Shown here: one piece after another, positions 25,946 through 35,472 of the stretch
Layout: each line of letters opens with the position of its first letter
Numbering within the stretch: position 1 is the stretch's first letter
Assembly: GCF_001447155.2 (NCBI RefSeq)
Contig: NZ_CP014754.1
Location: 1,860,001 to 1,924,000 of the forward strand
Length of the DNA stretch: 64,000 bases
Direction of reading: 5' to 3'
Source: Marinobacter sp. LQ44
GTDB taxonomy: Bacteria; Pseudomonadota; Gammaproteobacteria; Pseudomonadales; Oleiphilaceae
The notes under the pieces: model-generated
What the model was told of the DNA's origin: nothing
The model's database searches: none
Seen by the model: only the letters and a program-made list of their open reading frames with translations
Translations under genes and position numbers: made by a program

Positions 25946-28900
25946 TTAGCCAGGGACGGCGCCCTTCTCACTTTCATCATCCAGCGTGTCAGCATCAAAG
26001 CTCCCGTCTCGGAAACTCTCAGGCACTGCGTCGTACAGCACACACCCGGTGAACACCACAAACCGAATGGTGGGCCAAAGGTATTTGCCAAGCTTGTGCG
26101 GGGCTTTCCAATCAAAGCTGACATTGCCATGCTTAGGGATTCTTATGTCCTCGGCCGGCCGGATAATGATGGCGTTTTGCGCAACACCCAAGCTCTGTCC
26201 CCAGAACTTTAAAGCTGCTTTTCTGTTCTCTTCTTTGACCGTCAGCGTAATAGTAGCCCTTGCTCCGAGGCGAAACTTCTTCATCAGAGCCATAAAGGCA
26301 ATCTGCCTTGACCTTCCCAGGGGCCGGAGCGGAGCCTTACTCCGCTGCACGCTCTCGGCTGCGGCAATAAGCGCTCGTCGCCCAGACTCCGGGTCTTCGG
26401 CCATCCAGTCAGACAGCCATTTGAAGAACTGCATACACTCCTGAAACGCGGATTTCGATTGGGGAGGGCTGATATAGGTCGGTAATTCCGGTGCCCGAAA
26501 AATCAGCGTAAAGGCCTTATACAATTCGGTGTTAGCTAGCTCTGATTTCGGTCTCAACGAAAAACTCAACCGAATGCCAAGCTTTCGAGTCGGTGAGGGT
26601 GTTCCGGTCATGCCAGTAGAGCTGTTCATCAGCAACGCCGAGCGCTCATACCACTGCTGCACGATCGGCAAATCCAGATCCAACTGGGCCGCCGTTTTCT
26701 CCAATGCCACAGGCAGGGGCTCATGAAGCTGCGCCTGCGTCCGAATGAAAACCTGGCACGAAACCCGATACGGCAGCAGCGGATTGATGTCTTCGGCCAC
26801 CCGGTTAACAACGGGTGGCAATTCCTTCTTTTTATCGCTGATTTTCGGAAGCGCCATCAGGCCTTTCGCAGGTATTCGAGCCACAGCTGCCAATATTATT
26901 CCGGGTGTCACTCGGTCCTTTAGCTGTGAACGGTGCCGGAATCGTTCAAGTGCACCTGACGTTTTGTCTAGAAGCGCTTGCTGCTGTGCAATCGTGTAAG
27001 ACCGATCATCGCTAAGCAAGTACTGGCGAAGTGCGAGATCCAGCAGGTGGGTGTAGCTTTTTAGGGTCACCCTTTCACTCGAATGGCCCATCCACTGAGC
27101 CAGCTGAGAAAGCGGCCGCCAGGCGTTAGCGACTCCAGCATTCACCGTGTTGCCTGAGCCGTGCACGGCTGGCATGAGTTCTACGTCATTCGACCGAACC
27201 CAAGTTTCCGGCAAGAGGTCAAAAGGTTTGCGCTCCAGCAATCGCAGCAAGGTCAGCGTTGCAAAACTGTGTCTCAGATGGTGAAAACGTATATTTTCAT
27301 CACCCGACACGGATCTGAGTAGGGCCGTCAGCCCATCAAACGCCCATTTTTCCTGGATTCGAAAGGTTCCGCTGACTGGATCTTCGAACAAGGCGTCACG
27401 CGCCTCATCGTTGGCGCGCCGCAACTTGCGCCCATTCACAAACCCGGTCAACCACTCCAGTTCATCTCCGGTTAAAAGCAAGCGTAAAGGAAGTCGGCGG
27501 ATTGCCGCGTCCGACTTTACGCCGGCAATTTTGGTGGGGCGTACGAGCAGCTCGGGATCGTTAACGGTAGGATCCCCGAGGCCATGGAAATCTCCGTATT
27601 GCCGGGCCCAACACTCGGTTCGCCGAAGCCCACAACGGAACCCCATAATCAACAGGGCCAGCTGTATTCCCGCCAGCTCATCGTCGGCACGAGCCAACAA
27701 AAAGCTCTTTGCCCGGTGATACTCCAGAGGCGTCAGTATTGCCGCGTCGACGCCATAGCCTGAGCCCTCCTCCATTGGGATACGAGGCATTCCGTAATAT
27801 CGGTGAAGAAATTCGTGCCACTCGGATAATGTCTGTCTGAGTGCTCCACCGTTACCGGGAAAGCCGCTCACCACCGTCTCATAGATCGATTGCCACTCAT
27901 CCGAGTCCAGGCTTTCAGGGTTCGGAATGTCAGTTGCATAGGGCAGCAAAAGTTCCAGGTGTTGAAGATTGCGAATCTTTTGCTGCAAGGCCAGTGACAC
28001 ACTCTCGTCGGTTCTCAGAAGCGCTCGAACGTAGTGACACATCAACTGCACCAGAATGGAGCACCCCTTCTCTTCTGCAATTTTGTCGAGCGTTTTGAAC
28101 ACCTCCGCTTTCGTTGCCAATACATCCCTCCGTTGCCTTTCCGTCCTGGCCCCCTGGGCGGTCAACGCTTCAGATGCCAGGAACCGCACCCGCTTCATCA
28201 GACGTTTGAAAAATGGTTTTTGGTCGGTCAACGGGAATTCAGGAATGATGAGAGCCGGAGAGCCGACCATCTCGTTCTCACGTTCGGCCTGAGATGCTTG
28301 CAGTGCAGGTTGGACCACCGTCCCACCGGTCAACAATCGCATCCAGTTAGACAATGGCAAAGAAGCGCCCAGGTCAGGTGTTCGGGCGTAGTGAACCAGG
28401 AAACCTGGCGCGACCATGACCAGGTTTGCCTCGGCAACCGCAAAAACATGCAACGGCCGGTTCAAGGTAATCCGGTTTGCCTCAATGAGCCCACCGACAA
28501 AGCGCGTCAGCAGTTCCTCATCCGGAGACGCCTTACCTTTTACCTCATTTACCTCTGGCCAATTGCTGCCCCAGCGCAGGTACCAGCGTCGAAGCAGCAG
28601 TTCGGTGATAGGCGCCAGAATGACCCTACGGCAGGTGTCGGTTGAGGGACGGGTACGCCCGCCAAGCGAGGTCGATTCCAATTCCAGCCATGTGTAATCA
28701 CCGGCGCTACCGGCACCCTGCCGGATCGCCTCACTCAGCCGGTTGAACCATCGACGCGCGGTAACGCCACTATGAAAAACCAGGCTGTACAGTAACTCAC
28801 CAGCATCCCTCGCCATGGCCTCTTCGGCTGGCAGCTCAGGAGCGGCACTCTCCAGGCTGGCCAGGAACGCATCATTTATACGGTCGTAGTCGGCCAATCG

Positions 28901-29308
28901 GGCTCCCATGTCAGGGGTGGTGAACGAGGAAAACATCTGGACGCTCTGCACAGGCATCGGGACAGGCAGCTGCCAATTCCGGGTTTTCACCCCTTCATCC
29001 AGCAGCTTCACGAGATAATGCTGCCTGTCTTTGACCGCACGACCTTCAACGGTTTGACAGGTCTTGTCGACCAGCTGGGCAACCTCTTCGGCTGTCATCG
29101 TCAATCCTCGCTGGCCGCTTGCCAGCTCCGGGTGGTGCTCTCGCAAATAATCCCGGACCGCCTCCAGGTGGCCGAGTTTCTCGGCGTTTCGATTATTGGC
29201 CCGGTACTCGGAGCCCACTGAGGGTCCTTGGTTTGCCGCTGAAAGCCTCTTCTTCAACGCATCAATTGGTTTATTTAATGGCTCAAACACTGCTTTATCA
29301 TCACGCAT
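25946..29308 (-). CDS. Very large tyrosine recombinase (third gene of trio)
   Basis: From ATG 29308 the product has about 1120 residues. The recombinase core sits in the middle: Arg in GFRCGLRRTECW (about residue 556), FHHLRHSFATL (about 673), WMGHSSERVTLKSYTHLL with the Tyr near 751, so a full set of catalytic residues is present. About 400 residues precede the core and 370 follow it, far more than in ordinary integrases. The start overlaps the stop of the preceding gene by eight bases. The layout of two recombinases plus a third protein recalls Tn554 tnpABC and the gamma-mobile-trio elements of Gammaproteobacteria; I cannot confirm which. Confidence 0.85.
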   Translation of the reverse strand: MRDDKAVFEPLNKPIDALKKRLSAANQGPSVGSEYRANNRNAEKLGHLEAVRDYLREHHPELASGQRGLTMTAEEVAQLVDKTCQTVEGRAVKDRQHYLVKLLDEGVKTRNWQLPVPMPVQSVQMFSSFTTPDMGARLADYDRINDAFLASLESAAPELPAEEAMARDAGELLYSLVFHSGVTARRWFNRLSEAIRQGAGSAGDYTWLELESTSLGGRTRPSTDTCRRVILAPITELLLRRWYLRWGSNWPEVNEVKGKASPDEELLTRFVGGLIEANRITLNRPLHVFAVAEANLVMVAPGFLVHYARTPDLGASLPLSNWMRLLTGGTVVQPALQASQAERENEMVGSPALIIPEFPLTDQKPFFKRLMKRVRFLASEALTAQGARTERQRRDVLATKAEVFKTLDKIAEEKGCSILVQLMCHYVRALLRTDESVSLALQQKIRNLQHLELLLPYATDIPNPESLDSDEWQSIYETVVSGFPGNGGALRQTLSEWHEFLHRYYGMPRIPMEEGSGYGVDAAILTPLEYHRAKSFLLARADDELAGIQLALLIMGFRCGLRRTECWARQYGDFHGLGDPTVNDPELLVRPTKIAGVKSDAAIRRLPLRLLLTGDELEWLTGFVNGRKLRRANDEARDALFEDPVSGTFRIQEKWAFDGLTALLRSVSGDENIRFHHLRHSFATLTLLRLLERKPFDLLPETWVRSNDVELMPAVHGSGNTVNAGVANAWRPLSQLAQWMGHSSERVTLKSYTHLLDLALRQYLLSDDRSYTIAQQQALLDKTSGALERFRHRSQLKDRVTPGIILAAVARIPAKGLMALPKISDKKKELPPVVNRVAEDINPLLPYRVSCQVFIRTQAQLHEPLPVALEKTAAQLDLDLPIVQQWYERSALLMNSSTGMTGTPSPTRKLGIRLSFSLRPKSELANTELYKAFTLIFRAPELPTYISPPQSKSAFQECMQFFKWLSDWMAEDPESGRRALIAAAESVQRSKAPLRPLGRSRQIAFMALMKKFRLGARATITLTVKEENRKAALKFWGQSLGVAQNAIIIRPAEDIRIPKHGNVSFDWKAPHKLGKYLWPTIRFVVFTGCVLYDAVPESFRDGSFDADTLDDESEKGAVPG

Positions 29309-31667
29309 CGAGACCTGCCTCCACCCCGAACCCCAACTCATCCAACAACGCCGCTGTTGCCGGCACAATCCGATTCTTCATCTCGAAAAGATCGAGCGAT
29401 GAGAACTTGGCGAGAGGCTCAGTCCCCACGCCCCAGTGCCCCATGAAGACGTCGACCAGATAACCTGGAACCCCCTGGTCACGCAGGAAGCCTCTCAGGG
29501 TGTGCCGGTTGACGTTCAGGGGCCACGGAAACGTCCATTGAATTTCATCCGCCAATCGTTTTGGGGTCGCGAACTCTGACTGGAGTTTCGCATCAAGAAA
29601 AACGAAGAAGGTTTCAATGGGAGCTTCGACGCCTACCTCATTCAGGCGCAGCTTCATGTGCTGCCGGTGCGTCTCATAGCGGCGAAGCTGATCGATAACG
29701 ACCTCCGGCAGGTAAACCAGGCGAGAGTGGCCGAGATTGTCATCCACTTTGTCAGCAATAATTACGAATCCCCGGCGCTCGTTGAACTCGTATGGATGGG
29801 CGATCGGATCGCGAACGGCCCGAAAACCGGTCGACCACATAACCTGCAGGATGGCGTACGCTGTAAACAGATTATGAAATCTTCGGATGTTGGCCCTGGA
29901 GTAGGCCGTTTTACGGTATTCGGCAATCTGCGCTCGCAGTCGGCTAACCACGTCTCGCATGACCTCCAGACGCACGCAAAATGGAGAACCCACTCTCGGC
30001 AAACCGAAATCGAGGTTGGCGGGAGCCATCGACGGCGACGAGAGCCCCAGGTTCACCAGCCAGGTATTCACGACATCGACATAATCCGCCGCCAACGTCT
30101 CAACCGCCCGGGTGTGGTAGTAGAGGTTTGCCGATTGCCCGGTGGGTAGCGTGCGCCCGGTCACCAGGCTCGCATCCACCGTATCCGTGGTTTGATGAAT
30201 CAACCCCTCAAACACGCAGGTCTGAATTCGTTTCAGGGTAATCCTCGAACCAGTGCTCTTATTGAGTTTTTTGATCTCAATCGCAATCTCCTCAGCCACA
30301 GACTCAGTTGAAAGATTTTTCGCGAAAAGAATCCCGTCCTTCTTTCGAGCCCGCCTTGCAACCGGTTCTACCCGCGGCCTGAGTATTTGCCAAAAAACAT
30401 CCGGAATCGGACCGATAAACAGCTTATTTGTGACCTCCATATGAGGCGCCCATTTTTTCGCTAATTTTCGACGCTCCGGAGGCTCCGCAACAAAGCCTGC
30501 CCAAGCTTGATCGTCTCTGACGAGGTAGATACATCCCGGTTTATTTGTTGTCACATTATCCGGTACTTGAGAGCGGTTCTGGACGACCACAGTTTCCGAT
30601 ATAGATTCCAGAGAGCGCCCGGTGAGGAGGATCAACAGGACATGTAGGCGCGTATTTTCAGAGCCCATCTTGTTCTCAAACAGGGCTTTCAAAACCAGCC
30701 CTCGCTCATAGTCGTTGAGGCTTTCCCAACGACCTGGTAGAAAACTGTTTGCACGCCGGTATGCTGCGCGCTTCGGTTGCTGTTTTCTGAGTCCGATGGA
30801 GGGGGTTTCACCACGCTCGGTATTCAGGGCGGCTCCGCGCTGTGAGATCAGAACGCTCTCATTCATCAATTCCTCTGGCGCATTGCCAGCGCGCCGGTAC
30901 TGCGTATGCACACGCTCCGACTGCTTCGGCAGCGTAATGTGGACCGTACGCCCCTGAACACCTTCCACCTCAGAATCAACATCGTTGTCCAAAGGGGTCC
31001 ATTTACCGGTTTTCTGTATTTCCCGGCGTTGTGACTTTTGTTTGTCGGATTGGTAAGTAACGAATTTCCCTTCACCAAGATAAGATTTGAAAAATCCATG
31101 AAGTTCTTTGAGGTAACGTGTGTCCTGCCCTTCAAATTGCCGTTGATCCAGGTGCTCATTGACTCGGGCAAAGTGTCGCTCAAATTTTTCTATATCGTTT
31201 AGAGGCTTTGGCACTTTCACCAAAGCTGAGTCCGATAGGAACCTTAACGCCCGCCAAGCATCAGCAAGCCGCCGGTCAAACCCCTCCTTTTCGGAAGGAA
31301 CTAATTCTTTTCGCCAAACGGCGGCAGTGTTAATGACATACGCTGAAACCTGCAGTCTAATTTCAGAGCACTCCGGTTTCCTCGCGAGTTTGTACAGCCC
31401 CGCATGCTGCGGAGATTCACCGACAATTCCCCGGGGTCCCCGGCGGTTGGGGGCAAGTTCCTCATACTTCGTTTCTACTGAACCGCAACCCAACCATTCC
31501 AGAAATGCGTCCGCACCGTCGATCGGCTGCGAAATTTCTTCAAATGCCTTCACCAAGCGTGGTAGCAGACTTACGATGCTATCCATCCCGAGCCAGTCTG
31601 ATCGAGGCTGCACAAGTTCGATCAGGAGAGCCTCGGGGTTATTGGGGTCAAATTTCAATGCCATCAC
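29301..31667 (-). CDS. Large recombinase-like protein with altered active site (second gene of trio)
   Basis: The 788-residue product ends with a tyrosine-recombinase-like domain: Arg in STGFRAVRDPIAH (about 609), NRHTLRGFL (HxxR, about 720) and MGHWGVGTEPLAKFSSLD, where the place expected for the nucleophile Tyr holds Phe (about 752). It may be a non-catalytic partner, or use another Tyr. The N-terminal 450 residues have no motif that I know. It overlaps the first gene of the trio by four bases (ATGA). Confidence 0.8.
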   Translation of the reverse strand: MMALKFDPNNPEALLIELVQPRSDWLGMDSIVSLLPRLVKAFEEISQPIDGADAFLEWLGCGSVETKYEELAPNRRGPRGIVGESPQHAGLYKLARKPECSEIRLQVSAYVINTAAVWRKELVPSEKEGFDRRLADAWRALRFLSDSALVKVPKPLNDIEKFERHFARVNEHLDQRQFEGQDTRYLKELHGFFKSYLGEGKFVTYQSDKQKSQRREIQKTGKWTPLDNDVDSEVEGVQGRTVHITLPKQSERVHTQYRRAGNAPEELMNESVLISQRGAALNTERGETPSIGLRKQQPKRAAYRRANSFLPGRWESLNDYERGLVLKALFENKMGSENTRLHVLLILLTGRSLESISETVVVQNRSQVPDNVTTNKPGCIYLVRDDQAWAGFVAEPPERRKLAKKWAPHMEVTNKLFIGPIPDVFWQILRPRVEPVARRARKKDGILFAKNLSTESVAEEIAIEIKKLNKSTGSRITLKRIQTCVFEGLIHQTTDTVDASLVTGRTLPTGQSANLYYHTRAVETLAADYVDVVNTWLVNLGLSSPSMAPANLDFGLPRVGSPFCVRLEVMRDVVSRLRAQIAEYRKTAYSRANIRRFHNLFTAYAILQVMWSTGFRAVRDPIAHPYEFNERRGFVIIADKVDDNLGHSRLVYLPEVVIDQLRRYETHRQHMKLRLNEVGVEAPIETFFVFLDAKLQSEFATPKRLADEIQWTFPWPLNVNRHTLRGFLRDQGVPGYLVDVFMGHWGVGTEPLAKFSSLDLFEMKNRIVPATAALLDELGFGVEAGLDA

Positions 31668-32911
31668 GCGACCTCCGCGTCGTTGAGGGGAAGACGCATC
31701 TGAGCCTTCGCCGTTAGATAACCCGTGAGATATTTCTCCAGGTTCTTGAGGTGCCGCCGCTCGGCTTTGCTGTCAGGGTTACCGTCGTCACACTGTTGAG
31801 ATGTGTCCTGAACTTTGTGGAGCAGACTTTCAGCGTTGGGTGAGAACGGCGCTAACTGTCCGATGGTGTCGAGTGACAACGCCGAAATAGCGGCCCAGGC
31901 ATTCTTCGGATTGGAAAACTGTTTGAGGAGACTGTCGCTATGGAGATCATTCAGCCACTCGATACAAGAAGCGGTGAGCGTCGCGCAGAGCTGTAGACGT
32001 AACCCCGACTCTCTTTCTTCAGCAGCCTGTTGCCACATAACCGTGAAATGAGCTTTGACCGCGTCGAGGATTTTCGATGCTGGGGCATCGTCAGCTACAT
32101 CATCGGGTTGCACAGTTCCATCGTTATCCTGTCCCAACAGTTCTACCTGGCGTAGGGCATCGCTCAGGTAGTCAGGGACAGCTGGCGACGAGCTCTGGAG
32201 GCCTGGCTGTTCAGAGCCGGAGGCTAGTAGGTGTTCAAAAATTGAGCGGGTGCGGGGGTCCAGAAATACAGGCTTGATATCGGCACTTGAGGTTCTAGCC
32301 CCCGCCTCAGCAACACCCGCTTCCAAGTCGGGGTGATCAACCTCACTCAGCGCGTCATGATGGTCAACTTCAGGCTCCTCGCTCTCGTCCGGCCGAAGTA
32401 AGTGCCGTGCCAGTCCGGGAACGAGAACCGGTTCCTCATCCTGGATTTTGAGCTTGCGGCTGATGCCGGCGAACTCCTCCAGCCCCACTCGAGTGTTGAG
32501 AGAAGGTGAGATCCAACGGCGCTCCTCATCCGAAAGACTGGCCCAGAGTCGAAGGAAAGCATTTTGCGAGCCCAGCCCGAAAAGCAACGCTGCCAGTAAT
32601 CGCGAAACCTGCTGACTTTCAGCTTCTCGGTGCTTCCACACGAGAACCTGAACCTTGTTATCCGGAGCGAATACTTTCAGGAGTGCAGCTACGTGCGCGT
32701 TTCCGACGACACGGTAATCGCCATTCCTGGTCTTGCAAACCGAAACAGGATAGTGACTGGCCACAGCTAGAAGCGCGTCTTCAGTGAGGAGTTCTGGCCT
32801 ACGTAGTCCAGAGTAGGAGCCGAGGATCACGTCCTCAACCTCGGTATCTAACCGTTCAAGTCTTAGTTGCGCAACGCGTAAAAATTTTAGGGTTCGCTTA
32901 GTTCCGGTCAC
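31664..32911 (-). CDS. ParB-like domain protein (first gene of trio)
   Basis: The 415-residue protein begins with a ParB/sulfiredoxin-like pattern: a strand, LTEDALLAVASHYPVSVCKTRNGDYRVVGNAHVAALLKVF (split over about residues 40-85), where GDYRVVGNAHVAAL corresponds to the G-y-ivDGhhRl-A block of ParB nucleases with GNAH in place of the usual residues. The rest is acidic and probably disordered in the middle. It may guide the two recombinases to DNA. The intergenic stretch before it contains a 10-bp inverted repeat. Confidence 0.65.
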   Translation of the reverse strand: MTGTKRTLKFLRVAQLRLERLDTEVEDVILGSYSGLRRPELLTEDALLAVASHYPVSVCKTRNGDYRVVGNAHVAALLKVFAPDNKVQVLVWKHREAESQQVSRLLAALLFGLGSQNAFLRLWASLSDEERRWISPSLNTRVGLEEFAGISRKLKIQDEEPVLVPGLARHLLRPDESEEPEVDHHDALSEVDHPDLEAGVAEAGARTSSADIKPVFLDPRTRSIFEHLLASGSEQPGLQSSSPAVPDYLSDALRQVELLGQDNDGTVQPDDVADDAPASKILDAVKAHFTVMWQQAAEERESGLRLQLCATLTASCIEWLNDLHSDSLLKQFSNPKNAWAAISALSLDTIGQLAPFSPNAESLLHKVQDTSQQCDDGNPDSKAERRHLKNLEKYLTGYLTAKAQMRLPLNDAEVA

Positions 32912-33455
32912 GTTCTGCTCCTAACTGAATTCAATCGACATCAGGGGCGTTCGACCTTTGCCCCTCAAAAATCCTTTTTTAGGAGTATCACTGCCCCAGA
33001 AAGTGCGCAAGCACGCAGGCCGTCAAAAAACCGAGCCTTTTCAGCAAGTTAGGTAGGCTTAACGCCTACCATGTAACCATAAATGACCACCGAATCATAA
33101 AATATTATATGTAAGTAACTGATTTTTATGATTATGTTTTACCCAAGAAAAAACCGTTTATTTCACCAAGCTGGGAAGGAACTGGAACAGGCATTGGCGT
33201 CGTACTGGAAAATGCGTACGAAAAAGCCCGCTTTTAATCTCGACTTTGGAGCAAAACAAAGGCGAAGTGACCGCAAAGGCAGCTCTCCCGTCCAGCAAAA
33301 TCGAGCAAGAAATCAGAAAAATCATCGTTTGTGAGGAGTCGCCCTCAAGCGCCAATAACTCCGGTAAACTAGATCTACGAATCAAGAAAAGTGAAACTCT
33401 AGGTGAGCTGAATATCCGCTTTTAAGATGCCAAGCCGAGTGCCCGGGCGAGAAAA
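32912..33455. other. Non-coding stretch before the recombinase trio
   Basis: No gene is supported; a 68-codon frame at 33128-33334 lacks a ribosome site and familiar sequence. The stretch is A+T-rich around 33090-33140, where AATCATAAAA (33093-33102) and TTTTATGATT (33124-33133) form a perfect 10-bp inverted repeat with a 21-bp spacer. It may hold the trio's promoter, operator or recombination core. Confidence 0.5.
33093..33133. repeat. 10-bp perfect inverted repeat near the recombinase trio
   Basis: The arms are AATCATAAAA and TTTTATGATT, spaced by 21 bp (31 bp start to start, three helical turns). Size and A+T content fit either an operator or a recombinase core site. Confidence 0.7.
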
Positions 33456-34061
33456 ATGCGTGACGACACAATCCTGGTTGTCGACCTTGAGGCGACCTGT
33501 TGGGAAGACCAGACGACACCCGCAGGTGATGCTCAGAGTGTCCACAACATGGAGATCATTGAAGTCGGTGGTGCCCTCGCCACTCGGAAAGGAAACCTGG
33601 TGGATGTCCGCTCGTTTCTGGTCAGACCAACCCGGAATCCTGTGCTGAGCGACTTCTGCATGGAGCTTACCGGGATCACCCAGTCGATGGTTGATGCCGC
33701 GCCCACGCTCCCCGAGACGATTGAGGCCATGAATGCCTGGCTGGGTGATCTGCCGGACGATTTCATCTGGTGCAGCTGGGGCAACTACGACAGATTGCAT
33801 CTGGAAGCCCAAAGCCTGCTGGACGGGGCGCAGCCAGCTATCCTGGCCCGCCCTCATCTGAACCTGAAACGTATCTGGCGCCGCACCACCGGCCAGAAGA
33901 GGAAGAATGGTTTTGCCAACGCGCTAGCCTTTCACGGATTGGACTTTGAGGGCCATCACCATCGTGGTGTGGACGATGCGCGAAATATGGCCCGAGTCCT
34001 CCCGTATATGGATTGGTCTTTGGAACCCGAGTTGCTGACGCCACCGGAGGTGCCAGTATGA
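33456..34061 (+). CDS. DEDDh-type 3'-5' exonuclease
   Basis: The 201-residue product has the three Exo motifs: VVDLEATCW (DxE, about residues 8-14), SWGNYDRLHL (Asp, about 108), and HRGVDDARNMARV (H...D, about 171-178). It resembles the KapD/ERI-1 exonuclease group that trims RNA or single-stranded DNA. Its stop overlaps the next start by four bases (ATGA), so it is coupled to a metallophosphoesterase gene. Confidence 0.88.
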   Translation: MRDDTILVVDLEATCWEDQTTPAGDAQSVHNMEIIEVGGALATRKGNLVDVRSFLVRPTRNPVLSDFCMELTGITQSMVDAAPTLPETIEAMNAWLGDLPDDFIWCSWGNYDRLHLEAQSLLDGAQPAILARPHLNLKRIWRRTTGQKRKNGFANALAFHGLDFEGHHHRGVDDARNMARVLPYMDWSLEPELLTPPEVPV

Positions 34062-34690
34062 AACTGGTCTGTATTTCCGACACTCACAGTCTGCACCATC
34101 GCATACCGGATATTCCAGATGGCGATGTCTTGATCCATGCCGGTGACTGCCTGGGCCAGGGCACGCTGGAAAACATAGAAGAGCTCAATGAATGGCTCGG
34201 AACGCTGCCGCATCGGTATAAGATTGTGATTGCCGGTAATCACGACTGGGCCTTCCAGGAAACGCCGGAATTGGCACGGCAGGCACTAACGAATGCCATT
34301 TACCTGGAAGACAGCGGCGTGGAGATTGAGGGTATTCGGTTCTGGGGTTCACCCTGGACGCCCACCTTTATGGATTGGGCATTTATGCTGGAGCGTGGCC
34401 AGCAGTTGCACAAAAAATGGCAGCTTATACCGGGCGATACCGATGTGCTCATTACCCACGGCCCACCCAAAGGTATCGGCGATGAGGCAATCCTTGGATT
34501 CAAATGCCAGAATGTTGGCTGCATTGACTTGCTTGACCGAATCCAGCAACTCTCACTCAAAGCGCACATTTTTGGCCATATCCACGAAGGCTATGGGGAG
34601 TACCAGAAGGGGCAAACGACGTTGATCAATGCCAGCACCTGCACCGCTCGGTATGAGCCACGGAACGCGCCGATTGTGATAGAAGTTTGA
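34058..34690 (+). CDS. Calcineurin-like metallophosphoesterase
   Basis: From ATG 34058 (GGAGG 13 bases before) the product has 210 residues with CISDTHSLHH, LIHAGDCLGQG, IAGNHDWAF, THGPPKG and FGHIHEGYG, the five metal-binding blocks of the family. It resembles the small class III group with rhamnogalacturonase-like naming (MPPED type) rather than protein phosphatases. An in-frame start at 34013 would sit inside the exonuclease gene and is rejected. Confidence 0.9.
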   Translation: MKLVCISDTHSLHHRIPDIPDGDVLIHAGDCLGQGTLENIEELNEWLGTLPHRYKIVIAGNHDWAFQETPELARQALTNAIYLEDSGVEIEGIRFWGSPWTPTFMDWAFMLERGQQLHKKWQLIPGDTDVLITHGPPKGIGDEAILGFKCQNVGCIDLLDRIQQLSLKAHIFGHIHEGYGEYQKGQTTLINASTCTARYEPRNAPIVIEV

Positions 34691-34692
34691 AG

Positions 34693-34708
34693 CGGTCAAA
34701 TTTGACCG
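34693..34708. promoter_or_regulatory. Perfect 16-bp palindrome before a nucleotidyltransferase pair
   Basis: CGGTCAAATTTGACCG lies 11 bp upstream of the 79-residue gene and just after the phosphoesterase stop. A perfect palindrome of this size directly before a start is typical of an operator bound by a dimer, often autoregulatory. Confidence 0.65.
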
Positions 34709-34718
34709 GGGAGTCGAA

Positions 34719-34958
34719 ATGACCGCAGAAGAGCTGATAACGCAACTACAAAAGTCCCCGCCGGAGACGCCAGTGCTGGTCGAGGGCTACGAAACCGGAT
34801 TTGATGAAATTGTCGAGCTCACCCCCGAAGAAGTTGTTCGCTACCGGCATGCTCAGGAGTGGGATGGCGAATACCAGGCGCTAGACAGATTCTCCAATCC
34901 AGAATCCGGAGTGCTGCAAGCCGCGGTGATCCGGGGACGTAGAGGCCATCGAAGGTAA
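34719..34958 (+). CDS. Small acidic protein paired with nucleotidyltransferase
   Basis: The 79-residue product (MTAEELITQLQKSPPETPVLVEGYETGFDEI and on) is acidic with a basic tail (RGRRGHRR). GGGGAG precedes the start. No family is recognised with confidence. The five-base gap to the next gene and the palindrome ahead of both are toxin-antitoxin-like features, but the partner would normally be a HEPN protein, which this is not. Confidence 0.6.
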   Translation: MTAEELITQLQKSPPETPVLVEGYETGFDEIVELTPEEVVRYRHAQEWDGEYQALDRFSNPESGVLQAAVIRGRRGHRR

Positions 34959-34962
34959 GGCC

Positions 34963-35433
34963 ATGAAGGATAAGAAATCGTACAGCTTGAGTGACCTGGT
35001 GGCACAGTGTGACCCCGACGCGCCCATGCCAGAGACGCTCCGAGAGTGGGATCAGGCTGCGCCGGTTGGCTTGGAACAGGTCGTTATGGGTGACCAAGTG
35101 GATATTCGGGAGGCGGTGCTGGTTTTTGGCGAAAAACTGGCTGGCCGGTTCGATGCAGTTCAGCTGATCCTGTTTGGTAGCCGGGCCCGTGGTGATTATC
35201 ACGACGAAAGCGATGCCGATGTAGCCGTTGTTTTGGCCGGACAGCCTGGGGATTTTGTGGACACCAAGCTGGAGATGGCGGGCCTGGCGTTTGAAGTGCT
35301 TTTGGATACCGGCGTGTTGATTCAGGCCTTGCCGGTCTGGGAGCGTGAATGGGCCAACCCGCAGGGCTACTCCAACCCAGAACTACTCGAAAACATTGTC
35401 AGGGACGGCATTGTGCTTTGGCGTGCCGGATAA
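34963..35433 (+). CDS. MNT-type nucleotidyltransferase
   Basis: The 156-residue product contains LILFGSRARGDYHDESDADVAVVL (GSxxxG and DxD at about residues 70-88), the active site of minimal nucleotidyltransferases. Members act as MNT antitoxins that modify HEPN toxins, or as antibiotic-modifying enzymes. It starts five bases after the small acidic gene. Confidence 0.85.
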   Translation: MKDKKSYSLSDLVAQCDPDAPMPETLREWDQAAPVGLEQVVMGDQVDIREAVLVFGEKLAGRFDAVQLILFGSRARGDYHDESDADVAVVLAGQPGDFVDTKLEMAGLAFEVLLDTGVLIQALPVWEREWANPQGYSNPELLENIVRDGIVLWRAG

Positions 35434-35472
35434 CTGCGCCGCAAACCTCGCATACTGATACTGTCGTAAAAA

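Noticed and set aside
28034..28645. 203-codon + strand frame opposite the large recombinase
   Set aside because: Fully antisense to the recombinase gene; rich in His/Arg/Gln as expected for a shadow frame.
33128..33334. 68-codon frame in the gap before the exonuclease gene
   Set aside because: No ribosome site and composition unlike neighbours; it starts inside the inverted repeat.
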